Source: an uncultured Planctomycetia bacterium
Lineage (GTDB): Bacteria; Planctomycetota; Phycisphaerae; Phycisphaerales; SM1A02
Assembly: GCA_937871505.1 (NCBI GenBank)
Contig: CALMPF010000026.1
Location: 62,001-126,000, forward strand
Direction: 5' to 3'
DNA length: 64,000 nt
Shown here: positions 7,112-16,581 of the stretch, in pieces
Layout: every line of letters starts with the position of its first letter
How positions within the stretch are numbered: the stretch's first letter is position 1
Program-made: the position numbers and the translations under genes
Notes under the pieces: generated by a model
The model's database searches: none
Told to the model about the DNA's origin: nothing
Seen by the model: the letters and a program-made list of their open reading frames with translations, nothing else

Positions 7112-10110
7112 AGCACGGGCACCATCACCAGCGTGAGCACCGTCGCGAAGGTGAGGCCGGCCATGATCGTCACCGCCATCGCGACGAAGAACGCGTCCGG
7201 CAGCAGCGGGATCATGCCGAGCACCGTGGTGAGCGCGGCGAGGATGACGGGGCTCATTCGGCTCATCGCCGCCTGCCGGATCGCGCGGATCGGGTCGTCG
7301 GAGGTCCGCATCTGGGCGCCGATCTCGTCGAGCAGCACGATCGCGTTCTTGATGAGCATTCCCGCGAGGCTCATGAAGCCGAGCAGGGCCATGAAGCCGA
7401 ACGGCTGGCCGGTGACGAGCAGCCCGAAGGTCACGCCGATGATCGCCAGCGGGACGACCGCGAAGACGATCAGGGGCGGCCGGATTGCATTGAAGAGCGC
7501 AATCACCGTGAGCACCATGAGCAGGCCGACGAGCGGGATGTTCCCGGCGAGGGCGAGCTGCGCGTCGCGAGAGCTCTCGAACTCTCCGCCCCACTCGAGC
7601 GAGTATCCCGGCGGCAGCTCGATCCCTTCGAGCTGCGGAATGAGCCGCAGGACCGCGCTGTTGGCGTTTCCGCTGCGGGCATCCGCGAAGATGGTCACGG
7701 TGGGCAGGCGGTTTCGCCGATGGACGAAGGTGTGCTCCGAAGCCGTCTCGAGTCCCGCGATCACCTGCCGCATGGGGATCCGCCGCTCGGCGATCGGGCT
7801 CCAGATCTGCGCATCCTCGATGTCCGAGATGCGTTCGCGCTGTCCCGCGAGCGGTCGGGCGACGATCGGAAGCAGGGTGTCCCCCTCGCGATAGACCCCG
7901 ACTGTCCGGCCCTGCGTGACGTACTCCAATTCCGCCGCGATCGCGCGCCGGGTGAGCCCCGCATCGCGGGCCTGGATCTCGGCGACGATCGGACGCACCA
8001 CCGGGACGCGGTCGCGCCAGTCGTCCTGGAGGTCGACGATGTCCGGATCGGCGGCCATCAGCGCCTTGGCTTCCGTGGCGAGGGCGTGCAGGGTGTCCGG
8101 ATCCGGCCCGCGCAGGCGGACCTGGACCTTCTGGAGGTCGCCTGGGCCGAGCGCGAACTGCCGGGCGATGATCTTCGCGTCCATCCGCTCGGCGCGGAGC
8201 TCCTCCTCGACCGATCGCAGCAGCCCGTCGACGATCCGGTGGTCCTTCACGGAGACCAGCAGCATCGAGTACGAGGGGTTCCGCGGCTCGGGCGTGTAGG
8301 TGAGCAGGAAGCGCGGCGCGCCGGTGCCGGCGAAGGCAGCGACGTCGGTGACGCCATCGAGCCCGCGCAGCCACTCCGCGGCCTCGAGCGCGAAGACCTC
8401 GGTCTCCTCGATCGTGGTCCCCTGAGGGTGCCAGATGTGCACCATGAACTGCGGGCGCGTCGAGGGCGGGAAGAAGTTCCGCTCGACGTACCGGAAGGCG
8501 CCGATCGCGGTGACCAGCAGCACGAGCGTGACCGCGAGCGTCGGCCAGCGCCAGCGGATGAACCATGCGAGCATCCGGTCGTAGGCCCGGTAGACCACGC
8601 CGGCGTATGGGTCGCGCGCCGAGTCCTTCGGCGCCGCGAGCAGCCAGTAGGCGAGCAGCGGGGTGATCGTGATGCCCAGCACCCAGCTCAGGAGGAGCGA
8701 GTAGAGCATCACGAGGAAGAGCGACCGGGTGTACTCGCCCGTGCGGTCCTGGGAGAGGCCGATGGCCGCGAAGGCGAAGATCGCGACCATCGTCGCCCCG
8801 AAGAGCGGCATCGCGGTCTGCTTGACGACGCGCCCCGCGGCCTCGATCCGGTCGACCCCGCGCTGGATCATGACCTGCATCCCGTCGACCACGACGATGG
8901 CGTTGTCGACCATCAGCGCCAGCGCGATGACGAGGGCTCCGAGGCTCACGCGCTCGAGCATCACGCCGGTGGCGTGCATGATCGCGAAGGTGCCGAGGAC
9001 CGTCAGCACGAGCACGACGCCGATGATGAAGCCGGAGCGGAGGCCCATGAAGATCATCAGCGTTCCGATCACGATCGCGAACGCCTGGATCAGGCTCGAG
9101 ACGAACATGCCGATCGCCTCGGTGACCGTGTCGGCCTGATGGGCGATCAGGCCGATCTCGATGCCGACGGGGATCTGCGACTCCAGCTCGCGCAGCCGCT
9201 GCGTCACCGCTTCGCCCATGCGGACGACGTTGCCGCCCTGCACCGTCGAGATCGCCAGCCCGACGGCCGGACGGCCGTTGAAGCTCATGCGGACCGTCGC
9301 GGGTTCGATGTATCCGCGCGTCACCTCGGCGACATCGCGGAGGTAGAGCTTGGCGCCGTCGGGCGCGGAGAGCAGCAGCAGGTTGGCGATGTCGTCGACG
9401 CTCTTGAACTGACCCGTCGGATCGACGCGCAGCCGGGTGGGACCGACCATCGCGAGCCCGGCCGGCGTCGCGAGGTTCTGCCCGACGAGGACGGCGTGGA
9501 GCGAGTCCGGTCCCATGCCGAGGTTCGCGAGCCGCTCCGGCGAGAACTCGACGTAGATCACCTCCTGCTGCACGCCGAAGAGCTGGACGCTCCCGACATC
9601 CTCGACCAGAAGCAGCTCCCGGCGGAGCGTCTTGGCGTACTCCTCGAGGTCGGCGTCGCCGAAGCCGTCGCCGTAGATCGCGTAGAAGACGCCATAGACG
9701 TCGCCGAAGTCGTCGCGCACGACCGGCGTCGCGGCGCCCGGCGGGAGCGATCGCTCGGCGTCGATGACGCGGCGGCGCAGCTCGTCCCAGACCTGCGGGA
9801 GCTCGGCCGAGGTGAACCGGTCGCGGATGAAGACCCTCACCGTCGAGAGTCCCGGCTCGGAGACGCTCTCGACGCGGTCGAGCTGGCCCATCCGCTGGAC
9901 CGCCGACTCGATCGGATCGGTCACCTCGTCCGCGACCTCGAGCGCCGAGGCGCCGGGGTACGCGGTGACCACGAGGGCCTCCTTGATGGTGAACTCAGGG
10001 TCCTCGAGCCGCCCCATCTGGAAGTAGGCGAGGAGGCCCCCAAGGCACATGGCCACCGTCGCGGCCATCGTGAACGTGCTGTACCGGATCGAGGCTTCGC
10101 CGATGTTCAT
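7030..10110 (-). CDS. RND efflux pump, AcrB/HAE1-like inner-membrane subunit
   Basis: A 1026-residue protein of standard RND length. The N-terminal membrane helix (residues about 13-33) is followed by a large periplasmic loop beginning with the family pattern VVTAYPGASALEVADEVTDPIE. A central helix block (about 335-475) contains the proton-relay helix with ALALMVDNAIVVVDG. A second periplasmic loop and a final helix block (PLVGLLMVLTVIALFN onward, LLIKNAIVLLDE) complete the twofold repeat. It is a proton-driven exporter of unknown substrate. The ATG at 10110 overlaps the adaptor stop by ATGA. No TolC-like outer-membrane gene is adjacent, so the channel must be encoded elsewhere. Confidence 0.93.
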   Translation of the reverse strand: MNIGEASIRYSTFTMAATVAMCLGGLLAYFQMGRLEDPEFTIKEALVVTAYPGASALEVADEVTDPIESAVQRMGQLDRVESVSEPGLSTVRVFIRDRFTSAELPQVWDELRRRVIDAERSLPPGAATPVVRDDFGDVYGVFYAIYGDGFGDADLEEYAKTLRRELLLVEDVGSVQLFGVQQEVIYVEFSPERLANLGMGPDSLHAVLVGQNLATPAGLAMVGPTRLRVDPTGQFKSVDDIANLLLLSAPDGAKLYLRDVAEVTRGYIEPATVRMSFNGRPAVGLAISTVQGGNVVRMGEAVTQRLRELESQIPVGIEIGLIAHQADTVTEAIGMFVSSLIQAFAIVIGTLMIFMGLRSGFIIGVVLVLTVLGTFAIMHATGVMLERVSLGALVIALALMVDNAIVVVDGMQVMIQRGVDRIEAAGRVVKQTAMPLFGATMVAIFAFAAIGLSQDRTGEYTRSLFLVMLYSLLLSWVLGITITPLLAYWLLAAPKDSARDPYAGVVYRAYDRMLAWFIRWRWPTLAVTLVLLVTAIGAFRYVERNFFPPSTRPQFMVHIWHPQGTTIEETEVFALEAAEWLRGLDGVTDVAAFAGTGAPRFLLTYTPEPRNPSYSMLLVSVKDHRIVDGLLRSVEEELRAERMDAKIIARQFALGPGDLQKVQVRLRGPDPDTLHALATEAKALMAADPDIVDLQDDWRDRVPVVRPIVAEIQARDAGLTRRAIAAELEYVTQGRTVGVYREGDTLLPIVARPLAGQRERISDIEDAQIWSPIAERRIPMRQVIAGLETASEHTFVHRRNRLPTVTIFADARSGNANSAVLRLIPQLEGIELPPGYSLEWGGEFESSRDAQLALAGNIPLVGLLMVLTVIALFNAIRPPLIVFAVVPLAIIGVTFGLLVTGQPFGFMALLGFMSLAGMLIKNAIVLLDEIGAQMRTSDDPIRAIRQAAMSRMSPVILAALTTVLGMIPLLPDAFFVAMAVTIMAGLTFATVLTLVMVPVLYAVLFRLRSKEAEDPRPAPSLPATAS

Positions 10111-11243
10111 GGTCGGCCCGGAGTCGTGCGGGCGGGGAGCGAAGCGGCCCCGGGCCGCACGCGGCGGCCCTCCTCAAGCTCGCGGGCGCCCGCGACGACG
10201 ATCTGTTCGCCGGGTGCGAGCCCCTGACGGATGACGATTGCGTCGGCCACCGCCTCTCCCAGCTCCACGTCGCGCCGCTGAACCGTCGCGGTGCCGTCGG
10301 CGGCGGTCGCCCCGACGACCCACACGAAGGCGGTCCCGGCGCCGTCGAGGCTCACGCTCTCGATGGGCACCGCGACATCCCGGGAGGTGCCGGGCTTCTC
10401 GCCGGTGAAGCGCTCGGCGAGCGTGGCGCTCATGCCGGGAAGCACGACGACGTCTGCGGGCATGTCGATCTCGAAGATCGCGAGGAAGGTCTGCGTGGTC
10501 CGGTCGGCCTCGGTGGTGAACTCGACCAGCCGCGCCGCGTAGCGCCGGTCGGGGAGGAAGTCGAAGCGGACCGAGTGCTCGACGGCGCCCTCGAACGTCC
10601 GGTTCAGCGCGACCCGCGCGGCATCGACGTTGATCTCGACGCGGACCGGATCGCTCCCGTGCAGGCGCAGCACGCGCGTGCCGACGGAGACCTTCTGGAA
10701 GCGGTCGACGAAGAGATCGGCCACGACGCCCGCAAACGGAGCGGTCAGCGTGGTGTCCTCGAGCGCCTTCTCCGCGATCTCGAGTTCGGATTCCGCCCGC
10801 TCGGCGGCGGCGCGGAAGCGGATCACCTCGATCGGCGTGGCGGCGCCGCGCTCGGCGGCGCGGGAGACGGCGCCGAACTCCTCGGCGAGCTGCGTCGACT
10901 GGGCGCGGGCCGAAGCGACCCGGCTCTCGAAGTCGCGCTGGTCGAGCTGCGCCAGAAGCTCGCCCTCGGCCACACGCTGTCCGCGGATCACGGGCAGTTC
11001 CTGGATGGTCCCGGGTACCTGAAAGGAGATGGTGACCTCGTTGGTGGCGCGGACCCGGGCGGGAAACGTGCGCTCGATCGTCGGACGGCCGGCGACGACG
11101 GTCGTCTTGACCGGCCGGATTGTCGGCTCGGGCGCCGCAAGCGGCGTGCGCCACTCGATGAAGAAGACCGACCAGATCGCACCGCCTGCGAGCGCGAGGC
11201 CGATGACGATCCCGACTGCCTGAGCGATTCGTCTGAAGAGCAT
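10107..11243 (-). CDS. RND periplasmic adaptor (membrane fusion protein)
   Basis: A 378-residue adaptor for the RND pump encoded directly downstream. It opens with an N-terminal membrane anchor (about residues 6-27), then a beta-barrel/lipoyl region (ERTFPARVRATNEVTISFQVPGTI), a helical hairpin with coiled-coil character (about 95-150), the returning lipoyl half (APFAGVVADLFVDRFQKVSVGT) and a C-terminal barrel ending in QGLAPGEQIVVAGARELEEG. This is the HlyD/AcrA order. The ATG at 11243 (LFRRIAQAVG) starts the anchor helix; the frame continues upstream without family-like sequence. The stop overlaps the pump start, so the two are translated together. Confidence 0.92.
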   Translation of the reverse strand: MLFRRIAQAVGIVIGLALAGGAIWSVFFIEWRTPLAAPEPTIRPVKTTVVAGRPTIERTFPARVRATNEVTISFQVPGTIQELPVIRGQRVAEGELLAQLDQRDFESRVASARAQSTQLAEEFGAVSRAAERGAATPIEVIRFRAAAERAESELEIAEKALEDTTLTAPFAGVVADLFVDRFQKVSVGTRVLRLHGSDPVRVEINVDAARVALNRTFEGAVEHSVRFDFLPDRRYAARLVEFTTEADRTTQTFLAIFEIDMPADVVVLPGMSATLAERFTGEKPGTSRDVAVPIESVSLDGAGTAFVWVVGATAADGTATVQRRDVELGEAVADAIVIRQGLAPGEQIVVAGARELEEGRRVRPGAASLPARTTPGRP

Positions 11244-11713
11244 GGGTCGACTCGCCGGACGACGCGCCGACGCGACGGAGCGTTCCGGCGATCGGAACCG
11301 GCGTCGATGGGCCACAGCGAGATCGGGAATGTACGCTCTCCGATCCGGTGCCACAAGCAACCGAAGGAGGCGGCAGCGGATCCCGACGTCGCGCGCCGGC
11401 GTGCAACGGGTCTCGGTTCGGGCGCAACGGATCTCGCGGCAGCGGGGGGACCTTCGCTCGGACAACTCCGGGGAACCGACTGCGCCGGATCGCGGCGCCG
11501 TCAGATGGCCATCAGATGATCAGGGGCTCGTCCGCCATGAAGCAGGATCCCGGATCCAGAGCCGTTCCTGGGGTACGCGCCGGGGGGCTGCGCGAGCGAG
11601 CCACCGGCTGCCCGCGCTCGGGGACGCTCACCGAGCAGGGGACCGAGGTCGGCGCCGCTGTCGATCCGGTCGCCGTCGAGGTCGGCCGGAGCGATGGTCG
11701 CCCGCGCGGCGGG
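11244..11713. other. 470-base stretch with no intact gene
   Basis: Lies between the RND adaptor start and the DUF1573 stop. Open frames here have biased, protein-unlike composition. The one notable item is a dockerin-like fragment described separately at 11642-11713. The promoter of the RND operon should be in the left part. Confidence 0.5.
11642..11713 (-). pseudogene. Dockerin-like repeat remnant, in frame after the DUF1573 stop
   Basis: Read on the minus strand in the same frame as the DUF1573 gene, directly past its stop, the sequence gives APADLDGDRIDSGADLG followed by PLLGE. This is one half of the Ca-binding dockerin-like repeat seen intact at 23740-23899 and 29610-29780. Only one copy is present, no start is near, and the flanks are not protein-like. 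It is probably the decayed end of a former secreted protein, or the lost C-terminus of the DUF1573 gene. Confidence 0.4.
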
Positions 11714-12283
11714 TCATCGGAGTTTCGCGTGGTGAGGAGGGTGATGACTCGCGCTGGAGGAGTGGTATCGGTCTCCGACGATCGAGTCGCCGAGGAACAC
11801 CGTCGCGCTTGGGCGCACGACCACGGCCCTGAGCCGGCGCGCCTCGATCTCGCCGTCGTCCCAGCGGATCCAGAGCGTGGCCGCGAACCGGCCCGCGGCG
11901 CCGAGCGTGAGCGAGAGGTCAAGCTCGAACGTCCCGCGAGGCGGGATCGCGCCGGTCGGGTGCTGCGCGACCACGCATCCGCAGCTCGTGCGCACCTCCT
12001 CGATGCGACGCGGATGGTCCGCCCGATTGCGCACCGAGAGGCGGTGCGAGCGAACGAGAGCGCCTCGCGGAGCGATGCCCTCCCCGTCCGCCGGTGTGAG
12101 TTCGATCACGCCGAGATCGACCACCTTCTCGGCGGGATCCCAGTCGCTCTCGCTGGGCCCGTCGCTCCGTCCGGGCGGCGCATCCGGAAGGTGTCGGCCG
12201 AGCACCGTCCCGCAGATCGCCAGACCGAGCGCCAGCAGGATGGCGCCGACGAAGCGCTCAGCGCGTCGATCGTTCGAGCCCAT
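11714..12283 (-). CDS. DUF1573 domain protein, membrane-anchored
   Basis: A 189-residue protein. An N-terminal hydrophobic segment (about 12-32) suggests a signal anchor. The following domain has the DUF1573 hallmark: a beta-sandwich pattern with RTSCGCVVAQHPTGAIPPRGTFEL around residues 101-125, where the CGC motif and the following Pro/Gly-rich turn are diagnostic. DUF1573 proteins are common in planctomycetes and Bacteroidota; their function is unknown. The ATG at 12283 has GAGGAGG just upstream. The C-terminal tail (His/Ser-rich) does not look like the domain and is followed in frame by a dockerin-like remnant, so the gene may be prematurely terminated. Confidence 0.8.
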   Translation of the reverse strand: MGSNDRRAERFVGAILLALGLAICGTVLGRHLPDAPPGRSDGPSESDWDPAEKVVDLGVIELTPADGEGIAPRGALVRSHRLSVRNRADHPRRIEEVRTSCGCVVAQHPTGAIPPRGTFELDLSLTLGAAGRFAATLWIRWDDGEIEARRLRAVVVRPSATVFLGDSIVGDRYHSSSASHHPPHHAKLR

Positions 12284-12386
12284 GTCGCCTCCTCGGCGCC
12301 GCGCGGCGAGCCGCTCTCCGCCACGACGGCCAGGTTCCAAGCGAAGGAATGCGTCCCTTCCGGAGCGGCGGCGCTGCGGATCCGCC

Positions 12387-13763
12387 TCATCGCGCCGCGA
12401 TCGCGGAGACCGACCGTCCCGGGCGGTCGCCCCTCTGGCGCGGCCGGCGGCTCCGCACGAGCAGCGCGGATCCGACTCCGGCGGCGACGACTCCGACTGC
12501 GATCAGCGCGGCGCGGCTCGCTCCGCCTGGGTGGGTTGCTGCGCCGGCGTCCGTGCCGGGACTCGTGCGCCCGCGCGACGGGAGTGACGGGCGCGGCGGC
12601 GGCTGGGTCTCCGCGACCTTGACCGCGGACCGGAGCAGCTCCCCGAGGCGCTCGCCCGGATGCGACGTCAGCGGCTCCGCGAGTTCCCAGGCGACGCCGT
12701 CGAGATGGATCCTCCGATCGCCCTCGCGCATGACCAGCTTGATCGAGGAGTCGAAGAGCCGCTCACCGGGCCGAAGCCGCAGAAACTCGGCCATTTCCCC
12801 CTCGAACTCATCGGCCTCGACGAAGGCGGCCTCGCGGAGGACTGCCTCTGCGGTCGTGCGAACGCCCACGAGTGCGGCGCCGGGTTGATCGTCGGAGCAG
12901 CCCCCTCCGCGCAGCCCGGTCGCGAGCGGATGACCATCGATGTCGCGCCAGCCCGTGACTTCGCGGAACTGAATCGAGCCGCACGCTGACGCCGGGCCAC
13001 CGGCGGGCTCGCGCGGGATCGACTCGACCCGGTACTCGGTCAGCCGCGCCCGGCCTCCGTCAAGGACGGAAAGGGTGGAGCGGAACCGGGATGTGAAGCG
13101 CTTCCCGTCGGCGTCAAGAACGAGCGTTCGGAGTGGCCCCTCCTCGATGACGGTCGCACGATCGCACCACTTCCACGACTCGGCCGAAGGGGCGACTCGC
13201 CGCGAGCTCTGGCCTGCGGACGAGCCATACGCGAGCTCGCCGAATGCGTCCGTGTGCTGAAGGAGCATCCCGAGCTTGGCGGCCCGGGGCGGAACCGGAG
13301 GTCGGTCGGCGCGGTCGACGACGAGCCACCCGGGATTGGCCCGGGGGCGGCGCCATGCCCGAGTTCCATCCCACGCGAGCTCCTCCGCGCTTGCTGCATC
13401 CGGCGCGGAGGCGCCCGTCGCTCGCGAGCTGATCGAGAGCACCAGGCGACCATCGGGGGCGACCAGACCCTCGAGCTGGAGACTCCCATGGTCGATCACC
13501 GCGTCAGGCGCGGCGAGCGCCTCGTGATGCTGCGACGCGAAGCTCGCCACGAAGCGCAGCGGACGCTCCAGGCGCGGAAGATCGGCGAGCCACGGCGCCG
13601 TGACGTCGACGACGGAGGTGGGTGGTCGCTCGGGGTGCTCAGCCGGTCGCGTGGCCGTTCCGGCGGACGCTGCTGACATGACGGACATGGAGGACATGGC
13701 GGACACGGCCGCCACGGCGACGACGGCCATCCTCGCGGCGCTGCGGCGGGGGATGCGGCGCAT
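12387..13763 (-). CDS. Exported protein with C-terminal membrane helix, unknown function
   Basis: A 458-residue protein that I do not recognise. It begins with an Arg-rich signal peptide (MRRIPRRSAARM, then a hydrophobic run rich in Ala, Val, Ser and Met). The middle consists of alternating beta-like stretches (SLQLEGLVAPDGRLVLSIS, FTSRFRSTLSVLDGGRARL). Near the C-terminus a Pro/Ser-rich linker leads to a membrane helix (about 420-440) and a basic tail, so the bulk probably faces outside with a C-terminal anchor. The ATG at 13763 has AGGAGG upstream and overlaps the stop of the preceding Cys-rich gene by one base (TGATG), which supports co-translation and the start. Confidence 0.72.
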   Translation of the reverse strand: MRRIPRRSAARMAVVAVAAVSAMSSMSVMSAASAGTATRPAEHPERPPTSVVDVTAPWLADLPRLERPLRFVASFASQHHEALAAPDAVIDHGSLQLEGLVAPDGRLVLSISSRATGASAPDAASAEELAWDGTRAWRRPRANPGWLVVDRADRPPVPPRAAKLGMLLQHTDAFGELAYGSSAGQSSRRVAPSAESWKWCDRATVIEEGPLRTLVLDADGKRFTSRFRSTLSVLDGGRARLTEYRVESIPREPAGGPASACGSIQFREVTGWRDIDGHPLATGLRGGGCSDDQPGAALVGVRTTAEAVLREAAFVEADEFEGEMAEFLRLRPGERLFDSSIKLVMREGDRRIHLDGVAWELAEPLTSHPGERLGELLRSAVKVAETQPPPRPSLPSRGRTSPGTDAGAATHPGGASRAALIAVGVVAAGVGSALLVRSRRPRQRGDRPGRSVSAIAAR

Positions 13764-14233
13764 CACTGCCTCCTGCACGACGGGCGATCGCAGGTCATTC
13801 GCGTTGGCGATGGGTCCCCGAGAGTGCCATTGGGGAGGCACTTCGCCATCCACTGCTTGCCGCAGGTGTAGGCGTCGGCCGTGGTCTCCTCGCAGTCGGC
13901 GAAGAGCGACCAGCCCCCGCCGCACTGCATGATGAGCCCCGACCCCTCGCACCACGTGGCCACCAGCGCAGCGCCGGAGGCGTCCTCGTTTGCGCGGCAG
14001 CCGCCATCCGGAACGCAGGGATTCGATCCCAGCTCGCTGCACGAGCCGAGCGGAAGGCAGAACGAGTGGAACCACGGATCGGTCCACGGGGCCGGCACGC
14101 CCGGTTCGGGCTGGACCGTCGGCGGCATGATGGGAGTCTGGCCGGGCTGCGGGATGTGCCCTTGCGGCGCGGCGGTGCCGACGAGCACTCCTGCTGCGAG
14201 CGACCCAAGCGTTGCGATCAGAAGTCTGGACAT
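13763..14233 (-). CDS. Secreted Cys-rich small protein, unknown function
   Basis: A 156-residue protein with a clear signal peptide (MSRLLIATLGSLAAGVLVGTAAPQG). The mature part starts with a Pro-rich stretch and then carries 11 cysteines in about 95 residues, with short spacings such as CLPLGSCSEL, CVPDGGC and CGGGW. This is consistent with a disulfide-rich extracytoplasmic protein; I do not recognise a family. AAGGAG lies seven bases before the ATG at 14233. It is coupled by a one-base stop/start overlap to the downstream exported membrane protein, so the two probably act together at the cell surface. Confidence 0.75.
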   Translation of the reverse strand: MSRLLIATLGSLAAGVLVGTAAPQGHIPQPGQTPIMPPTVQPEPGVPAPWTDPWFHSFCLPLGSCSELGSNPCVPDGGCRANEDASGAALVATWCEGSGLIMQCGGGWSLFADCEETTADAYTCGKQWMAKCLPNGTLGDPSPTRMTCDRPSCRRQ

Positions 14234-14384
14234 CTCAAGGCTCCTTTCCGGAAGTGAAGGAACTGCCAGTCCGGATGACTTCTGCCCCGGTCTGCGTGGC
14301 GAAGTCCCGGTCGGATTGATCTCAGGTGACGGCGCGGCGGCTCATCCTGCGGACGTGTCTCTCTGGGCGTGTTGCCCGGTCGGT

Positions 14385-16169
14385 TCAGGGAAGGTGAGGG
14401 GCCGGAAGCAGGTCGACGTTGATTGCCGTGCGATGCGCGCGGGTCGCTGCGCGCAGCTCCTTGTAGACCTCGGGCGAAAGCGACGACTTGAGCTCGCGAT
14501 CGGTCCGCCGACAAAGCTCTCCAAGGGCCTCGGCCGCGATCCACGCAGGCGAGCCCGGCGCGAGGCCGGCGCGGCAGCGTCCGCAGAGGCCTCGGAAGGC
14601 CAGGTCGACGATCCGGGCTTCAAGCGCCTCGGCATCGATGGCGTATCGGGTCAGGATCGAGCGAATGGACGCGGCATGCTCGGGTGTGAGAGTCTCCGCC
14701 GGCGCTTCGAGAAGCCACGCGGTTGCGGCGTCGATCGGGGTCGGGCCGACGAGGCGAGGGGCGACGGCCCAGTGGACCTCTCGGCGCCACGCGATTCCGA
14801 GAGCCCGCGCCTCATCCGGGGAGAGCCCCTCGGCCTGCTCCAGGTGGACCGCCACGGCGGCGGCGCTCTCTCTCGCGATCCGGATCGCCTCGAGCTCGAG
14901 AAGCCGCCGCTCCCGCTTCGCGCGCTCCTTGAGCTCCGTGACGCGCTCAATCGAGGGTGCCTGACTCGCGAGCGGGAGGAGCCGCCGCTCCTGGCCTTCG
15001 ATGCGGCGGAGGAGCTGGTCGAGGCGATGCTCGTACTGCGCTGCGATGCGTGCGACGCCGGGAGGAGCGTCCGCGGATCCCGCGCTCTCGCGTGCGCCTC
15101 CGGGCCGCGGCAGCGGCGCATCCTCCTGCGCCAAGCGCCGGTGCGGGCACGCGCGGTGCTCAGCCGAACTCGGCTTGATGGCGGAGGCGCCGGCCCTGAA
15201 CTCCGCCAGTGCGGCTCGCGCCGCGTCGGCGTGGACGCCGACGGAACCTCGGACGATCCGGCGCTCGGGCATCCGCTCGGCGACCGCGAAGAGATCGATG
15301 AGCCCGGTCACTTCCGCCCCCGGAGGAGCGCAGCGCACGCCGCGAGCTCTCCGCACCGTCGCGATCGCGGACTCAGCACCATGCGAGAGGGTCTCCCGTC
15401 CCGGGCTCTCGCTGCGCGGACTCTCACGGCCCGCGATCTCCCTGCCCGCGCCCTCCCGGGCTGGATCGCTTCGGGCGCGGGCGCTGCCGGCGATCGCCTG
15501 GTCCACCCGCTGTTCCGCGCAGTCCTGATGCTCGCGGTCCTGACGCTCGAAGCCCTGCACCGCAACGTCGCGCACGCGAGCGTATAGCGCGTCATCGCAG
15601 GCGCATCCGGCAAGCGCGATCCTCGCGGTGACGCGGCACGCGGCGACCAGCGTGCTCAGTTCGGCGGCCTCGGGATTGGTCACCTCGCCGCGCAGGAGCG
15701 CGGCGGCCCGGCGGCCATCCGCGCTTTCGAGCAGCTCGCGGATCGCTTCGTCGCGGCAGCGCACCCAGTCTGCGACGATCTCCCGGCTGCGGGGCCGCAG
15801 CCACTCCGCTCCGCCAAGGGCTCTGACGAGAAGCTCGGCATTCGCCCATTTCGGGATCGTCCACGCCAGGCCGGGAGCGCCTCCGAAGCCATCCGCGATC
15901 GCTTCGTGCGCGGGAGGCGGATCGGCCCCGTCGGAGCGCTGCGACAGCGATCCGAAGCGACCGCTCGAGCTCGGGGAGGCTGATTCAAGAGATGCCGCAT
16001 CTGCCGGCGTTGGGCTGCTGCCCAGCCTGCTGCTGTCCAGTGTGCGGCCGTCCAGTGTGCCCCTCTCCAGCGCGATGGTCCCGGACGCGGCTGCGCCGAC
16101 AGCGATGACCACAAACGCGGCAATCCGGAAGGACGGACCAAGCGCCCCAAGGCTCGATCCGCCGATCAT
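14385..16169 (-). CDS. Large membrane-anchored helical protein, unknown function
   Basis: A 594-residue protein with one N-terminal membrane helix (about 12-32) and a long, mostly helical extracytoplasmic part that is low in complexity between about 230 and 340 (runs of RESPRSES type). A charged coiled-coil region lies around 410-470 (QYEHRLDQLLRRIEGQERR, ELKERAKRERRLLELEAIR). A pair of cysteines, CGRC, appears near residue 545. I do not recognise the family. The ATG at 16169 (MIGGSSLGALGP) precedes the helix and has GGAG upstream; the frame is open for 49 more codons without protein-like sequence. Confidence 0.68.
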   Translation of the reverse strand: MIGGSSLGALGPSFRIAAFVVIAVGAAASGTIALERGTLDGRTLDSSRLGSSPTPADAASLESASPSSSGRFGSLSQRSDGADPPPAHEAIADGFGGAPGLAWTIPKWANAELLVRALGGAEWLRPRSREIVADWVRCRDEAIRELLESADGRRAAALLRGEVTNPEAAELSTLVAACRVTARIALAGCACDDALYARVRDVAVQGFERQDREHQDCAEQRVDQAIAGSARARSDPAREGAGREIAGRESPRSESPGRETLSHGAESAIATVRRARGVRCAPPGAEVTGLIDLFAVAERMPERRIVRGSVGVHADAARAALAEFRAGASAIKPSSAEHRACPHRRLAQEDAPLPRPGGARESAGSADAPPGVARIAAQYEHRLDQLLRRIEGQERRLLPLASQAPSIERVTELKERAKRERRLLELEAIRIARESAAAVAVHLEQAEGLSPDEARALGIAWRREVHWAVAPRLVGPTPIDAATAWLLEAPAETLTPEHAASIRSILTRYAIDAEALEARIVDLAFRGLCGRCRAGLAPGSPAWIAAEALGELCRRTDRELKSSLSPEVYKELRAATRAHRTAINVDLLPAPHLP

Positions 16170-16581
16170 TGGAACTCTCCATCCATCGGCCGGACCCTGT
16201 GCAAACCGGCGTCCGAGTGCGAATCGGCCGGCGAGAGCTGAAGACGTCCTGCTCGAAGCCCCCGCCCGGACCCTCGCGTGAAACCGCCTAACAACCCGGA
16301 CAGATGCTTCCAACATGCCTCAGGATCGAGCCTCTGTCAAGATCATGTTCACGGATTTCGATCGCGCGAGGACGATCGTCGAAAGGAGAGGCGGCGCCGA
16401 CGGGATCCTGCCCGGCGCCCTGGCTCGACGCCGCGACGTGAGGCTGCGGCCGACCTCAGGCAGCGCAGTCACGGCCCACCCTCGCCCTGCGGAGCGTGCG
16501 TAGTCTCGCCCTCGCGAGCCACGAGGTCTTCGGTGTCTCACCCACCCTGCCAGGAGCCGCGCGATCGCCGAAGCCTGTCCG
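16170..16581. other. Divergent intergenic region, no gene seen
   Basis: 412 bases between a leftward unknown gene and the rightward Mla-like operon. No protein-like frame was found on either strand. It should carry both promoters, but none stands out by eye. Confidence 0.5.
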
